Origin: Anaerolineae bacterium
GTDB taxonomy: Bacteria > Chloroflexota > Anaerolineae > SSC4 > Amarolineaceae
DNA length: 7,771 nt
Direction: 5' to 3'
Assembly (NCBI GenBank): GCA_013693795.1
Contig: CP059258.1
Span: 2,733,013 to 2,740,783, forward strand
Shown: piece after piece, positions 1 through 7,387 of the stretch
Layout: every line of letters begins with the position of its first letter
Numbering within the stretch: position 1 is the first letter of the stretch
The notes under the pieces: generated by a model
Told to the model about the DNA's origin: nothing
What the model saw: only the letters and a program-made list of their open reading frames with translations
Databases searched by the model: none
Position numbers and translations under genes: made by a program

Positions 1-39
1 ATGGGTGTGCAGATTGCGAACGTCAAGCAGTGTACCCAT
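1..39 (-). CDS. ABC transporter ATP-binding protein, N-terminal fragment (peptide/OppD-DppD type likely)
   Basis: Reading leftward from an ATG at 39-37, the 13 codons to the window edge give MGTLLDVRNLHTH. This is the usual opening strand of ABC ATPases (L-L-x-V-x-x-L). The R-N-L-H/K-T-H/Y-F form is typical of oligopeptide/dipeptide importer ATPases of the OppD/DppD group. An AAGGGG sequence (minus strand, 51-46) lies six bases before the ATG and serves as a ribosome binding site. A strong minus-strand promoter lies further upstream at 300-328. Walker A, the signature motif and Walker B are all outside the window, so substrate class is inferred only from the first strand. The call of ABC ATPase is fairly secure; the peptide subtype is tentative. 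The gene is divergent from the beta-helix gene and shows no frame break in this short piece. Confidence 0.68.
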   Translation of the reverse strand, partial: MGTLLDVRNLHTH

Positions 40-299
40 AGGACACCCCTTGTTTCAAGGATTCGGCACGAGTGACGGTGGGCGGGCAGTAGGCCATAGT
101 GTGCTTCCGCTTCATCCTTTCAATAATCAATTAACGGACTGGAGCGCAGGTATGGACATGTTGTCTGAATTGGCCACCCCAGGAGAACCCGTAACGACGG
201 TTGGGCAATGACGGCCAGATTAACTCGAACTACGGTTTTCCACAGCAAACCGCCTGGTCAGGCCTGTTTGTTCCATAAACGTACAACCCCGACGCGCCG
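40..299 (-). other. Long 5' leader of the ABC gene; no supported gene
   Basis: If the promoter at 300-328 drives the ABC gene, about 250 bases of untranslated leader separate start site and ATG. No protein of recognisable family is encoded here on either strand. An imperfect hairpin is visible near the start of the leader: CAAAC (246-250) pairs with GTTTG (266-270), enclosing GCCT (252-255) and AGGC (260-263). It has no U-tract and I do not recognise it as a known riboswitch. A leader this long leaves room for attenuation or another cis-acting RNA, but nothing seen proves one. Confidence 0.35.
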
Positions 300-328
300 A
301 TCATAGCACAGATGGTAGTGGTTGTCAA
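300..328 (-). promoter_or_regulatory. Sigma-70-like promoter reading leftward toward the ABC gene
   Basis: On the minus strand a perfect TTGACA (328-323) is followed, after exactly 17 bases, by TATGAT (305-300), one base from the -10 consensus. Predicted transcription start is near 293. It faces the ABC transporter fragment, the only gene in that direction. Start-site mapping was not possible, but hexamer quality and spacing are well above chance for GC-rich DNA. Confidence 0.6.
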
Positions 329-447
329 GGCAACTGCTGTTAGCCCAGGCTGTTCCTACGCATTTTAACCAAAACCTGACAAGAATCAAACGATAAATAC
401 ATGACTTCGGCGCCCCCAAACCCGCCGCAGCCCTTACTGACTCTAAT

Positions 448-476
448 TTGCGCCTGTAAGGTTACTGTAATATAAT
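448..476 (+). promoter_or_regulatory. Probable promoter of the beta-helix gene
   Basis: A perfect TATAAT lies at 471-476 in a locally AT-rich patch. A weak -35 candidate, TTGCGC (448-453), sits 17 bases upstream. Predicted start is near 483, giving a leader of about 90 bases to the GTG at 575. The -10 is convincing and the -35 matches consensus at only three positions, so either an activator or a different sigma factor may be involved. Confidence 0.45.
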
Positions 477-561
477 GAGATAGTTAGTCCACCTTGCTGA
501 CGATCCCCATGGAACTATCCCATCGCTGCCAACCGCCGGATCAGGGCGTGGAAGGCATCAC

Positions 562-566
562 AGGAG
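562..566 (+). promoter_or_regulatory. Ribosome binding site that fixes the beta-helix gene start
   Basis: AGGAG at 562-566 lies eight bases before GTG (575-577). The frame is open upstream to a TTG at 494, but residues encoded between 494 and 574 do not resemble a leader. From the GTG the protein begins with Lys and a hydrophobic stretch typical of a signal peptide, so this start is preferred. Confidence 0.7.
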
Positions 567-574
567 ACTGTATC

Positions 575-3473
575 GTGAAAACGACCGTGCTCGGAGTTGC
601 GTGCCTTCTGCTCTGCCTGTCCGCGGTGACAGCCATGCCAGCGGCCGCCGACGAACCCACCGCCGTGATCACCGTTTGTTCCTCCGGAGGTAATTACCAG
701 CAGATTCAAGCCGCGATTACGGTCGCACACTGGGGCGATACGATCGAAGTATGCGCCGGCACCTACCATGAGAATATTGTCCTGCGCCGGCGTCACGCTG
801 CGCGGCGCGGGCCGTGATGTGACCATCATCGACGGGGACGCGCCAATGCCACTGTGCGCGGAGGCTTCGGGCCTGGGACCCAACGTCGTGATGCGCGGCT
901 TTACGATCCGTAATGGCCGCCATTCCGACGGTGGGGGCTGGTGGTACGCAATGGTCAACCCGCCTTCGAGGACCTGATCATCGAAAACAACGATGCCGCG
1001 GGTGGCCGCGGCGGTGGGGTTGCGGTGCGCAGCGGCGCCCAGGTGGTGATCAGCAACAGCATCGTGCGTAACAACACGGCCCACCGGGGCGCCGGTGCAA
1101 TCGTGGTCGGGTCATCCACCCGCCTGACACTCAACAACGTCGCGATCGAGTCGAACACAACGGCGGCTGGCGGCGCCGGTATTCTGGTGACCGATGGCGC
1201 CCAATTGACCACGAACGGCGGGGCCGTCCATGCCAACACGGCGCAGAATGCCGGCGGTGGGATCTTCTTCGACCCCTCGACCGTGGGAACGATCAACGCC
1301 ACGCGCCTGTCCGAGAATCGTGGCCTGTACGGCGGCGCCATCTATGCACGCCACGCATCGGTGACGTTGAGTCACGCGGAAGTGACGGGCAACGTGGCCA
1401 ACCGCGATGGCGGCGGCATGGTAGTCCTGGAGGCCTCCACCGCGCTGGTGGAGGATACCACGCTGGCCAACAACCGTGCGGAGACCGGTCAAGGCGGCGC
1501 CATCGTGGTCCAGGAGGCCGGCGCGGTTTTGACGGTGCGCCGCAGCACCCTGCGCAATAACCAGTCAGCCCTGCAGGCCGGTGGCATACGGCTGACGGGC
1601 GTCGGCGCGCGGTGATCGAGGATACACTGTTCGAGGGCAACATAGCCAACAGCGGCGGTGGCGGCATGATGCAGCACGGACAGGTCGAGATCAGGCGCTG
1701 CACGTTCCGCGGCAACCTGGCGAACCGCTTTGGCGGCGCGTTGGGCCTGACCACTGGCGTACACTTCGTCGTCGAAGACAGCCTTCATTGATAATCGTGC
1801 GCTCATTGATGCCGCGGCCATTACCATTCAGGATGCAGGGACCATTGGCGACCTGCAGAGGTCAACGTTCGAGCGCAACCAGGCCGCGGCCACGGCTGGT
1901 GCGATCAAAATCATCGATGGGGCAACGCCTACCCTCAGTGGCAACACGATCCAAAACAACCGTGCGCTCGATGGTGGCGCCCTCTACCTGGAAAACTGGT
2001 CAATCCCCACGCTGATCAACAACGTGATTCGCTTCAATCATGCCGAACGCCGGCGGCGCCATGGTCTTCAATTATGCGTCGCCGGTTCTGCGTGACAATA
2101 CGATCAGCGACAACCGTGCGGGGTGGCGCGGCGGAGCGCTCTACGTCATGGCGGGATCCCAACCCGTGATCGCGGGGAACACGTTCGAGCGCAACGTCGC
2201 CGATGAATCGGGTGGCGCCCTGCTGTTATTGGAGGCAGGTGGCCAGATCACCAGCAACATCGTGCGCGCAAACCGCGCCGGGGTGGATGGCGGTGGTTTA
2301 CTGTCAGTACAAAGCACGCCTGAGTTACGCGGCAATCTTTTCGTCGGTAACCAATGTGGCGACCGCGGCGGCGGCGCCCTGTTCAAGCTCAACAGTCGGC
2401 CAGTTCTGCTGAACAACGCCGTACGAAATAACCAGGCCAGGAACGGCGGCGGATTCTTCTTCGAGAACCTCCCTCAGTGGTGGCGCGATAACGACATCGA
2501 ACAAAACGTGGCATCGCTGGTGGAGGCGTGTACTTTCAGGGCAGCCAGGCCACTCTGACGGCCAATGGACTACGCTACAACCGCAGCACGGATGCCGGCG
2601 GCGGCATGTATATCGTTGGTCAAGCGAATGTCACCTTTACTGCTGGCAGCTTGAGTTACAATCAGGCCCCCGCGGCGCCGGCGCCTGGGTCGATGGCATT
2701 CAGTCGTTTGTTGCGCGGCAACCAAATCGTACGCAACCAGGCCACCAACGGTGAAGGCGGCGGGTTGTGGCTGGCGCGCACCAACGCCGAGATCAGCTAT
2801 AACCAGTTCGTCCGCAACCGGGCGGCCAACGGGGGCTGTACGCAGTTCCGGCGGTGAAATCCAGTTTCACCACAACCTGGTTGCCGCGAACCAGGCTGAT
2901 AACGGCAGCGGTACGTTATTTCAAGACCCCGTCCTGGCGGATCTCCACAACAATGTGGTGATTGACAACTCGTTCAACGGAGTTGTAATCGTGGGCGGCA
3001 TGCAGGCACGTGTACGTTTCAACACGCTGGCCGGGAATGGTGTAGGCCAGGGTGGGGAGGCGATTGCCCTCGACAACGTGGCAACCGCGGAAGTCCGGGC
3101 CAACGCGCTGCGCAACAATCACATTGGCCTGCGCGTCAGCGGCGGCACGCAGGTGACGCTCGTACGCAACAGCCTCTGGGCCAACCAGGGCGACTATGCC
3201 GGGATCGAGGCCGGCCCATCGGACCTGCGCGGCGATCCACGGCACGCGAATGGCCCGCTTGGCTCCTTTTACTTGAGCAATGTAGCGGCGGGTCAGCCCA
3301 GCAACAGCCCGCTGATCGACGCCTCCGGCATCACTGTCCACCAGGCGGGCCTCCAGGAGACGACCACACGCACCGATGGCGCGGCTGATCAGGGCATGGC
3401 CGACATCGGTAGTCACTATGTTTCTGTGACCGGAACGGGCCGTGTCTGGTTGCCGATTGTTCGATCGCCCTAG
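575..3473 (+). CDS. Secreted right-handed parallel beta-helix repeat protein (frame-broken)
   Basis: The GTG start gives MKTTVLGVACLLLC and then an Ala-rich stretch, a signal peptide ending near residue 26. The next section (TVCSSGGNYQQIQAAI, then GDTIEVCAGTYHENI and VTLRGAGRDVTIIDG) is the standard N-terminal cap of polymorphic right-handed beta-helix proteins. About 25 coils follow, each of 22-26 residues with N-N-x-A-x-x-G-G-G/A-hydrophobic. The C-terminal part loses the GGG motif and ends in RVWLPIVRSP, a tail I associate with secreted Chloroflexota proteins. No catalytic motif of pectate lyases is evident, so an adhesive, structural or carbohydrate-binding surface role is likely, though unproven. 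The reading frame changes near 788, 935 (G5), 1608 (GCGCGC), 1783, 2040, 2517, 2667-2700 and 2831-2850, yet joined segments read continuously. Length would be about 965 residues. The next gene converges on it. Confidence 0.85.
932..2920 (+). repeat. Array of about 25 beta-helix coils (protein-level repeat, about 70-78 bases each)
   Basis: Coils are recognisable by a Gly pair or triplet before a hydrophobic strand, for example NAGGGIFF, LYGGAIYA, RDGGGMVV, LDGGALYL, WRGGALYV, ESGGALLL, VDGGGLLS, RNGGGFFF, DAGGGMYI and GEGGGLWL. Asn-Asn or Asn-x-x-A turns precede each, suggesting an Asn ladder in the helix. At DNA level the coils are diverged. Only short words recur, such as AACAACCGTGCG at 1469-1480 and 1955-1966 and a one-base variant at 2109-2120. 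The array therefore arose by old duplication rather than recent tandem expansion. Confidence 0.8.
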
Positions 3474-3497
3474 CAGTTTGTCGGAGAGACCACCCTG
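3471..3497 (+). repeat. Dispersed repeat copy A, starting on the stop codon of the beta-helix gene
   Basis: The TAG stop is the first three bases of the segment TAGCAGTTTGTCGG followed by AGAGACCACCCTG. The same sequence, with one inserted and one missing base, occurs in reverse orientation at 7421-7448 (TTTGTCGGCAGAGACCACC when read on the minus strand). A shorter direct copy, TAGCAGTCTGTCGGAG, starts on the stop codon of the dehydrogenase gene at 7385. The perfect hairpin at 3504-3527 follows at once. No transposase is nearby. It could be the end of a small non-autonomous element, a gene-end RNA element, or part of a terminator. Confidence 0.6.
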
Positions 3498-3503
3498 CAA
3501 GTC

Positions 3504-3527
3504 CGATGGCGGCATACGCCGCCATCG
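3504..3527. terminator. Perfect hairpin between convergent genes, probable bidirectional terminator
   Basis: CGATGGCGGC (3504-3513) and GCCGCCATCG (3518-3527) are exact reverse complements around the tetraloop ATAC. The stem is 10 bp and GC-rich. It lies 30 bases after the stop of the beta-helix gene and 16 bases beyond the stop of the leftward glycosyltransferase, where a shared terminator is expected. No T-run follows on either strand, so it is not a textbook intrinsic terminator and may instead stabilise transcript ends. Confidence 0.5.
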
Positions 3528-3543
3528 ACCATACGCCTGTCGC

Positions 3544-5838
3544 CTATGGACTGACGCACGTCGACTGTGGCACTTCAGTGCCGGGGGCCTGCAGGGCGAT
3601 CTCGGAGATATCCACCACGCCTGCGGGCCCCAGGTTGCTGAGCGTCAGTGTCACCTGCCTTCCCTGTTCGACGGTAGAGGGCAGTGCCAGGCGCTGTTCC
3701 GTCCATGTGTCACCCGTTCGACCAGTCGGCCTGGCATTGGCCGCGCAAATTGTGTACCCCCAGCCCAACCCGCGTCATCCCGTGTACGATAGCGCAGCCA
3801 CACCTCATCGTTTACCGCCGGATCGAGCAGAAGAGAGCGCGCAACGACTCACCCGCAGACAGTCGCTGGTAAGAGGGTTGGCCTGGCGCGTCCTGGGATT
3901 CGACAAACCGGATATGATGGGGCGTGATATCTGGCGACAGATCAATCACCTGCCCATTTTGTTCGACAACGAAAAATGGTCCTCCGTGCCGGGCGGCTGT
4001 GAAGCGACCAGTGCGGCGACATCACGATGCGCGGCAACATCGATGCGTGGGCTCGGGCGGGTAGAGACTCCGCAGTTGACGCCCCACCCCCAGCTGTAGG
4101 CCAGGTTGAAATAATCGCCGATCCACGTTGGTACGCCCAATATCGTGATGTGCGCGTGCGCTGGCAGGTCCGGTACCAGCGCTTGATTTGTTCAGCCGGA
4201 CCGCTAACCAACTCCGCGGCGGTAAAAACGGTCGTGCGAGTTCGAACGGACTGCAGATACAGGGTGGCGATACTGGCAACAGCCAACACACATAACGCAG
4301 CCGTGATAGTCCGTACGCACCGGTCTTGAACGGCAACGGTCTGGCCCAGGAGTAACAGGACTGCGGCGACGGCGATTGCCACCCCGACCAGAGGCAAATC
4401 GAAAAACCTCTCCTGCACATATCGAACATTGACCAGCAGACCATAGGTGACCAGGAACCAACCCATTCCCCAGAACACGAGGCGCGCGGCAGGCCAAGGT
4501 CAGCATCAGCAGCCCAGCAAAGGCCAACACCCAGCCCCAGGCCTGGCGGGTGACAAAGGGCGTCGCCGGGTCCGGTTGTGTCCAGGGAATACCCAACATC
4601 TTGATGGCTGTCGCCAGGTTGTTGCTGACGACCGGCCAGTCGGTATAACTGCCCTGGTAGTAGGGGCGCAACTCGCCAATCACCACCACGCGGAACATCA
4701 GGTAGGCGATCACGATGCCGAGGTACGGTGCAACGTCACGCAGCAAGCCGAAAGCCCACGACCGCCACGATAACCGAGCGAGCGCAGCGGTTGGTTCTGT
4801 TTGATTCATGGCATCGTGACGCATTGCGGTGTGGGCACGGACGGGCAGGGGGCGGCACACCACGTAAGTCAACGCAATGACCGCCGGCAGGGTGGTAGCC
4901 GATTCTTTGCTCATCAGTGCCAGCGCCGCAGCCAGCCACGAAAGCCACCGCATACGTGGTCGTGACTGACCGAACACGTAACCGATGACCGCAAGAACGA
5001 AAAACACCGTCACCAAGAGGCTGGGCCGGCCGGCAATCCACACGGTGGCCTGTACATGCAGTGGATGCAGGCCGTACAACAGGGCCGCGATCATGGCAGC
5101 AAAACGATGGCGCAGCATCAGCACCGCAAGGATGTACACGAGCGCCGCGCTCAGCGTCAGCAGCAATCCGTTCGTCACGTGGTAGCCGACTGGGTTGGTC
5201 GCGTAGAGGTAATAGTCGACTGCCCAGAGCATCTGCTCCAGTGGCCGGTAAAACGACTGCCCACCCACCGGGAAAAAACCCGTCGCCAGCTGCTGCCAGC
5301 TGGAGGCCCCAGGAAGTTGAAATCATCGGCCAGAAACCCCACGCCGAGCGCATGCACGTAGGCGGCGGTGACGACCAGCGATACCGCCAGAACCTGCACT
5401 ACATCGACAAACCGGCAGTGCGTTTTCGCCTCAGGGTGCCTGCCATCGAGGGGCGCCTCGATGCGGCTCGCGACGCGGGCCAGCCATGCCGGGGTGTGCC
5501 TGGTCACGTCCACGTCTTGTGCGGCATGGTCGGGGAGACTGGCGCGGTCTGGTGGCCCATCATGGCCCGGTCTGGTGGCAGGGGCATACGACTGGCGCCC
5601 CTGGCACGCCACACAGGCCAGGTGACTGGCGTACAACATGATGAGCAGGCCGCCAAAAACGACGATCACAGCCAGACCGGACAGGGGGTCAGAGCTTGCG
5701 CGTGGCAGAAGGAGGGGCAGTGTCACCAAGATGCCACCCCCAAAATAGCAAGGCCCTGGTGAAGATCTGGCGGTGTGTGGCGGGTGGCGTACGGGAGGTT
5801 GTGAGTCCGTGCGCACCGGCGATGGATTGTTCATTCAT
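3544..5838 (-). CDS. Multi-pass GT-C glycosyltransferase, TMTC/GT39-like, with C-terminal extracytoplasmic region (frame-broken)
   Basis: A membrane protein of about 765 residues, expected to move sugar from a polyprenyl-phosphate donor on the outer face of the membrane. The family signs, in order, are GFLADDFNFL with the paired Asp of GT-C enzymes (codons 5327-5322), SFYRPLEQ and NPVGYHVTN, GLHPLHVQATVWIAGR (near 5041-5070), LMSKESATTLP (near 4900) and NVRYVQERFFDLPLVG before the last membrane segments. The HPLH...W..GR and SKES blocks are typical of TMTC-type enzymes. After the membrane part come LVPDLPAHAHITILG and a possible beta-sandwich segment ending WTEQRLALP and VTLTLSNLG, with stop at 3544. 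Frame breaks lie near 5740 (C5), 5308, 4485 (GCGCGC), 4180, 3974 (A5), 3836 and 3759 (C5), perhaps also 4080. The ATG at 5838 gives a natural leader into LLFWGGGILVTLPLLL if a break at 5740 is accepted; the ATG at 5834 reads on without that break. GAGGAG lies about 14 bases before 5838, longer than ideal. Confidence 0.78.
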
Positions 5839-5857
5839 GTCGTTGCACAGCACTCCT

Positions 5858-5869
5858 CAACCGCGGTTG
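5858..5869. promoter_or_regulatory. Perfect 12-bp palindrome near the glycosyltransferase transcription start
   Basis: CAACCGCGGTTG reads the same on both strands. It lies just downstream of the predicted start (about 5874) of the leftward promoter at 5881-5909 and just upstream of, and touching, the GAGGAG of that gene. The position suits a repressor operator. No known regulator motif is recognised and chance cannot be excluded. Confidence 0.3.
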
Positions 5870-5880
5870 CGGTATCTAGC

Positions 5881-5909
5881 AGTGTAACATGGGGCACATG
5901 CCGTGTCAA
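5881..5909 (-). promoter_or_regulatory. Sigma-70-like promoter of the glycosyltransferase gene
   Basis: On the minus strand a perfect TTGACA (5909-5904) is followed after 17 bases by TACACT (5886-5881), which matches the -10 consensus at its key first, second and last bases. The predicted start near 5874 gives a short leader of about 36 bases to the ATG at 5838. Confidence 0.6.
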
Positions 5910-5935
5910 TTTGGAATTGTTGCCGTTCCCCGACA

Positions 5936-5964
5936 TTGCCAGATTCTTTCACCAATGGTATAGT
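5936..5964 (+). promoter_or_regulatory. Sigma-70-like promoter of the sugar dehydrogenase gene
   Basis: TTGCCA (5936-5941), a 17-base spacer and TATAGT (5959-5964) form a good rightward promoter. The predicted start is near 5971, about 116 bases before the TTG at 6087. Its -35 box is only 26 bases from the -35 box of the leftward promoter, so the two are nearly back to back. Confidence 0.55.
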
Positions 5965-6041
5965 ACTTTCAGGCACAAGGTCGGCCGGCCAGGGCTGCCC
6001 GCGCCGCATATGGCCTGTGCACGGCTCCCGCCTCCAGGGCC

Positions 6042-6053
6042 GCACGATCGTGC
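6042..6053. promoter_or_regulatory. Perfect 12-bp palindrome in the dehydrogenase leader
   Basis: GCACGATCGTGC is an exact palindrome within the untranslated leader between the promoter at 5936-5964 and the start codon. It could be an operator placed downstream of the promoter. No regulator family is recognised. Confidence 0.28.
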
Positions 6054-6058
6054 CCGTA

Positions 6059-6076
6059 TCGCCGCTTTCGCGGCGA
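6059..6076 (+). promoter_or_regulatory. Leader hairpin just before the dehydrogenase start
   Basis: TCGCCGC (6059-6065) pairs perfectly with GCGGCGA (6070-6076) around the loop TTTC. The stem ends 10 bases before the TTG at 6087, where a ribosome binding site would normally lie, and no Shine-Dalgarno sequence is seen there. It may limit translation from 6087, or the true start may be the GTG at 6108. Confidence 0.35.
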
Positions 6077-6086
6077 ATCATATTCC

Positions 6087-7387
6087 TTGACAACTCCTGG
6101 GCTCACGGTGCAACTCACCTCAACTGCCCGCGCGCCGCCATCTGGCGCGCACATCCTGCTCGCTCTCCTGCTGCTGCTGGGCCTCTCCCTGGGGAGCGCA
6201 GCGGCCTACGCGCCGCCGGCCGCATTGGACGCGCCGGCCGGCCCGACAACCGCCGCCTCCGACACGCTCTTCTTCCCCCTGTTGACCATGGGCGGCGGCC
6301 AGCCACTGCGCCTGGCGCGGATCGCCAGCGGTATCCAGGCGCCCACCTACGTCACCACCCCTCCCGGCGACACCGCGCCTGTTTGTGGTGTCGCAGTACG
6401 GCCGTATACGGATCTGGCGTGACGGGGGCTGGTTGCCAGCCCCTTCCTGGACATCGCTGGCCAGGTCTCCTGCTGCGGCGAGCGCGGCCTGCTGAGCCTG
6501 GCCTTTCATCCCAACTACGCCCAGAACGGCTACTTCTACGTCACGTTTGTCAACCTCAATAACCAGGTCGCCCTCGTTCGCTACCAGGTGTCGGCTGACC
6601 CGGACGTGGCCAACTCCAACAGCGCCCAGACGATCATGCTGATCGACCACCCGGCTGGGTTCAACCACTACGGGGGCCAGCTACAGTTTGGTGCGGATGG
6701 TTATCTCTACATCAGTACCGGCGACGGCGCCGATCCTGGCGATCCCTACAAGAACAGCCAGAACGCCGCATCGCTTCTCGGTAAAATCCTGCGCATCGAC
6801 ATCGATCATGGTACGCCGTATGCCATACCACCCACCAACCCCTTCGCCGGGCCGGGTGACCCGCTGGATGAAATCTGGAGCCTGGGCTTGCGCAACCCCT
6901 GGCGTTTCAGCTTCGATCCCCTCACGAACGACATGTGGATCGGCGACGTCGGACAGCGAAACTGGGAAGAGGTGAACTTCAGAAGCGGCCGGCGGCCCGG
7001 GCGGACGCAACTATGGGTGGAACTGTTACGAGGGCACGCACGCGCGTTCAGAAGGTAACGCGGCCCTGCCCCACTGCCAGGGCAAGACTTTCACCTGGCC
7101 GGTCTACGAATACGACCATTCGTCGGGCCGGTGTTCAGTCAGCGGCGGCTACGTCTACCGGGCCAACCCCGCGGCTACTACGGCATGTACGTGTTCGCTG
7201 ATTTCTGTCAGAGTAATCGGTTGTACACCACGCAGCAGCAGGGAACGACCTTCACGACGCTGATGCGTGACGTGGTGCTGCCGGCCGATCAGCGACTGAG
7301 TCTGCCCGCTCGTTTGGCCGCGATGCCAACGGGCGGCTCTACGTGGTCGATTGGGCCGATGGCGAGGTGTATCTGATAGAGTTCTAG
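6087..7387 (+). CDS. Secreted PQQ-dependent sugar dehydrogenase (glucose/sorbosone dehydrogenase family; frame-broken)
   Basis: The family folds as a six-bladed propeller that oxidises aldose sugars with PQQ outside the cytoplasm. Seen here: a signal peptide (LLALLLLLGLSLGSAAAYA), a linker with LFFPLLTM, then LFVVSQYGRIRIW, GERGLLSLAFHPNY, NHYGGQLQFGADGYLYIS, STGDGADPGDP, LLGKILRIDID, GLRNPWRFSFDP, IGDVGQRNWEEVNF, GGRNYGWNCYEG, CSVSGGYVYR, YYGMYVFADFC and the ending RDANGRLYVVDW. The His of NHYGG (6666-6668) and the Arg-Asn of GLRNP (6891-6896) match the active-site His, Arg and Asn of soluble glucose dehydrogenase. The frame breaks near 6376, 6424-6428 (G5), 6981, 7156 and 7300; joined frames give about 433 residues, normal for the family. 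The start is TTG 6087 or GTG 6108; neither has a good ribosome binding site. Substrate is unknown, and a PQQ-free hedgehog-interacting-protein-like role cannot be excluded. Confidence 0.88.

Noticed and set aside
61..72. ATTCGGCACGAG matches the inner part of a common cDNA-library linker, suggesting a chimeric left end.
   Set aside because: The DNA on both sides looks bacterial: an ABC ATPase start to the left and a promoter region to the right. A 12-base match can arise by chance, and no vector sequence is seen.
23..115. A 30-codon leftward reading frame (MKRKHTMAYCPP...) that overlaps the ABC start codon in another frame, as a possible leader peptide.
   Set aside because: The only purine-rich stretch touches its ATG with no spacing, no family is recognised, and short frames of this size are expected by chance.
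5..211. A rightward 68-codon frame in the left intergenic region.
   Set aside because: It has no ribosome binding site or recognisable composition, overlaps the leftward ABC start, and lies in that gene's leader.
515..1754. Several long leftward frames opposite the beta-helix gene.
   Set aside because: They are compositional shadows of a GC-rich Gly/Ala/Asn repeat gene; their proteins are Arg/Pro-rich with no domain pattern.
932..2920. A CRISPR-like or DNA tandem repeat array, suggested by regular spacing.
   Set aside because: The regularity is at protein level; DNA copies are diverged and there are no identical repeats with unique spacers.
575..3473. Programmed ribosomal frameshifting or phase variation in the beta-helix gene at homopolymer runs.
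   Set aside because: Breaks are too many, go in both directions and occur equally in the two neighbouring genes, which fits sequencing error far better.
4447..5762. Rightward frames of up to 233 codons opposite the glycosyltransferase gene.
   Set aside because: The opposite strand encodes clear membrane segments and family motifs, whereas these frames read as low-order Arg/Gln/Gly-rich sequence.
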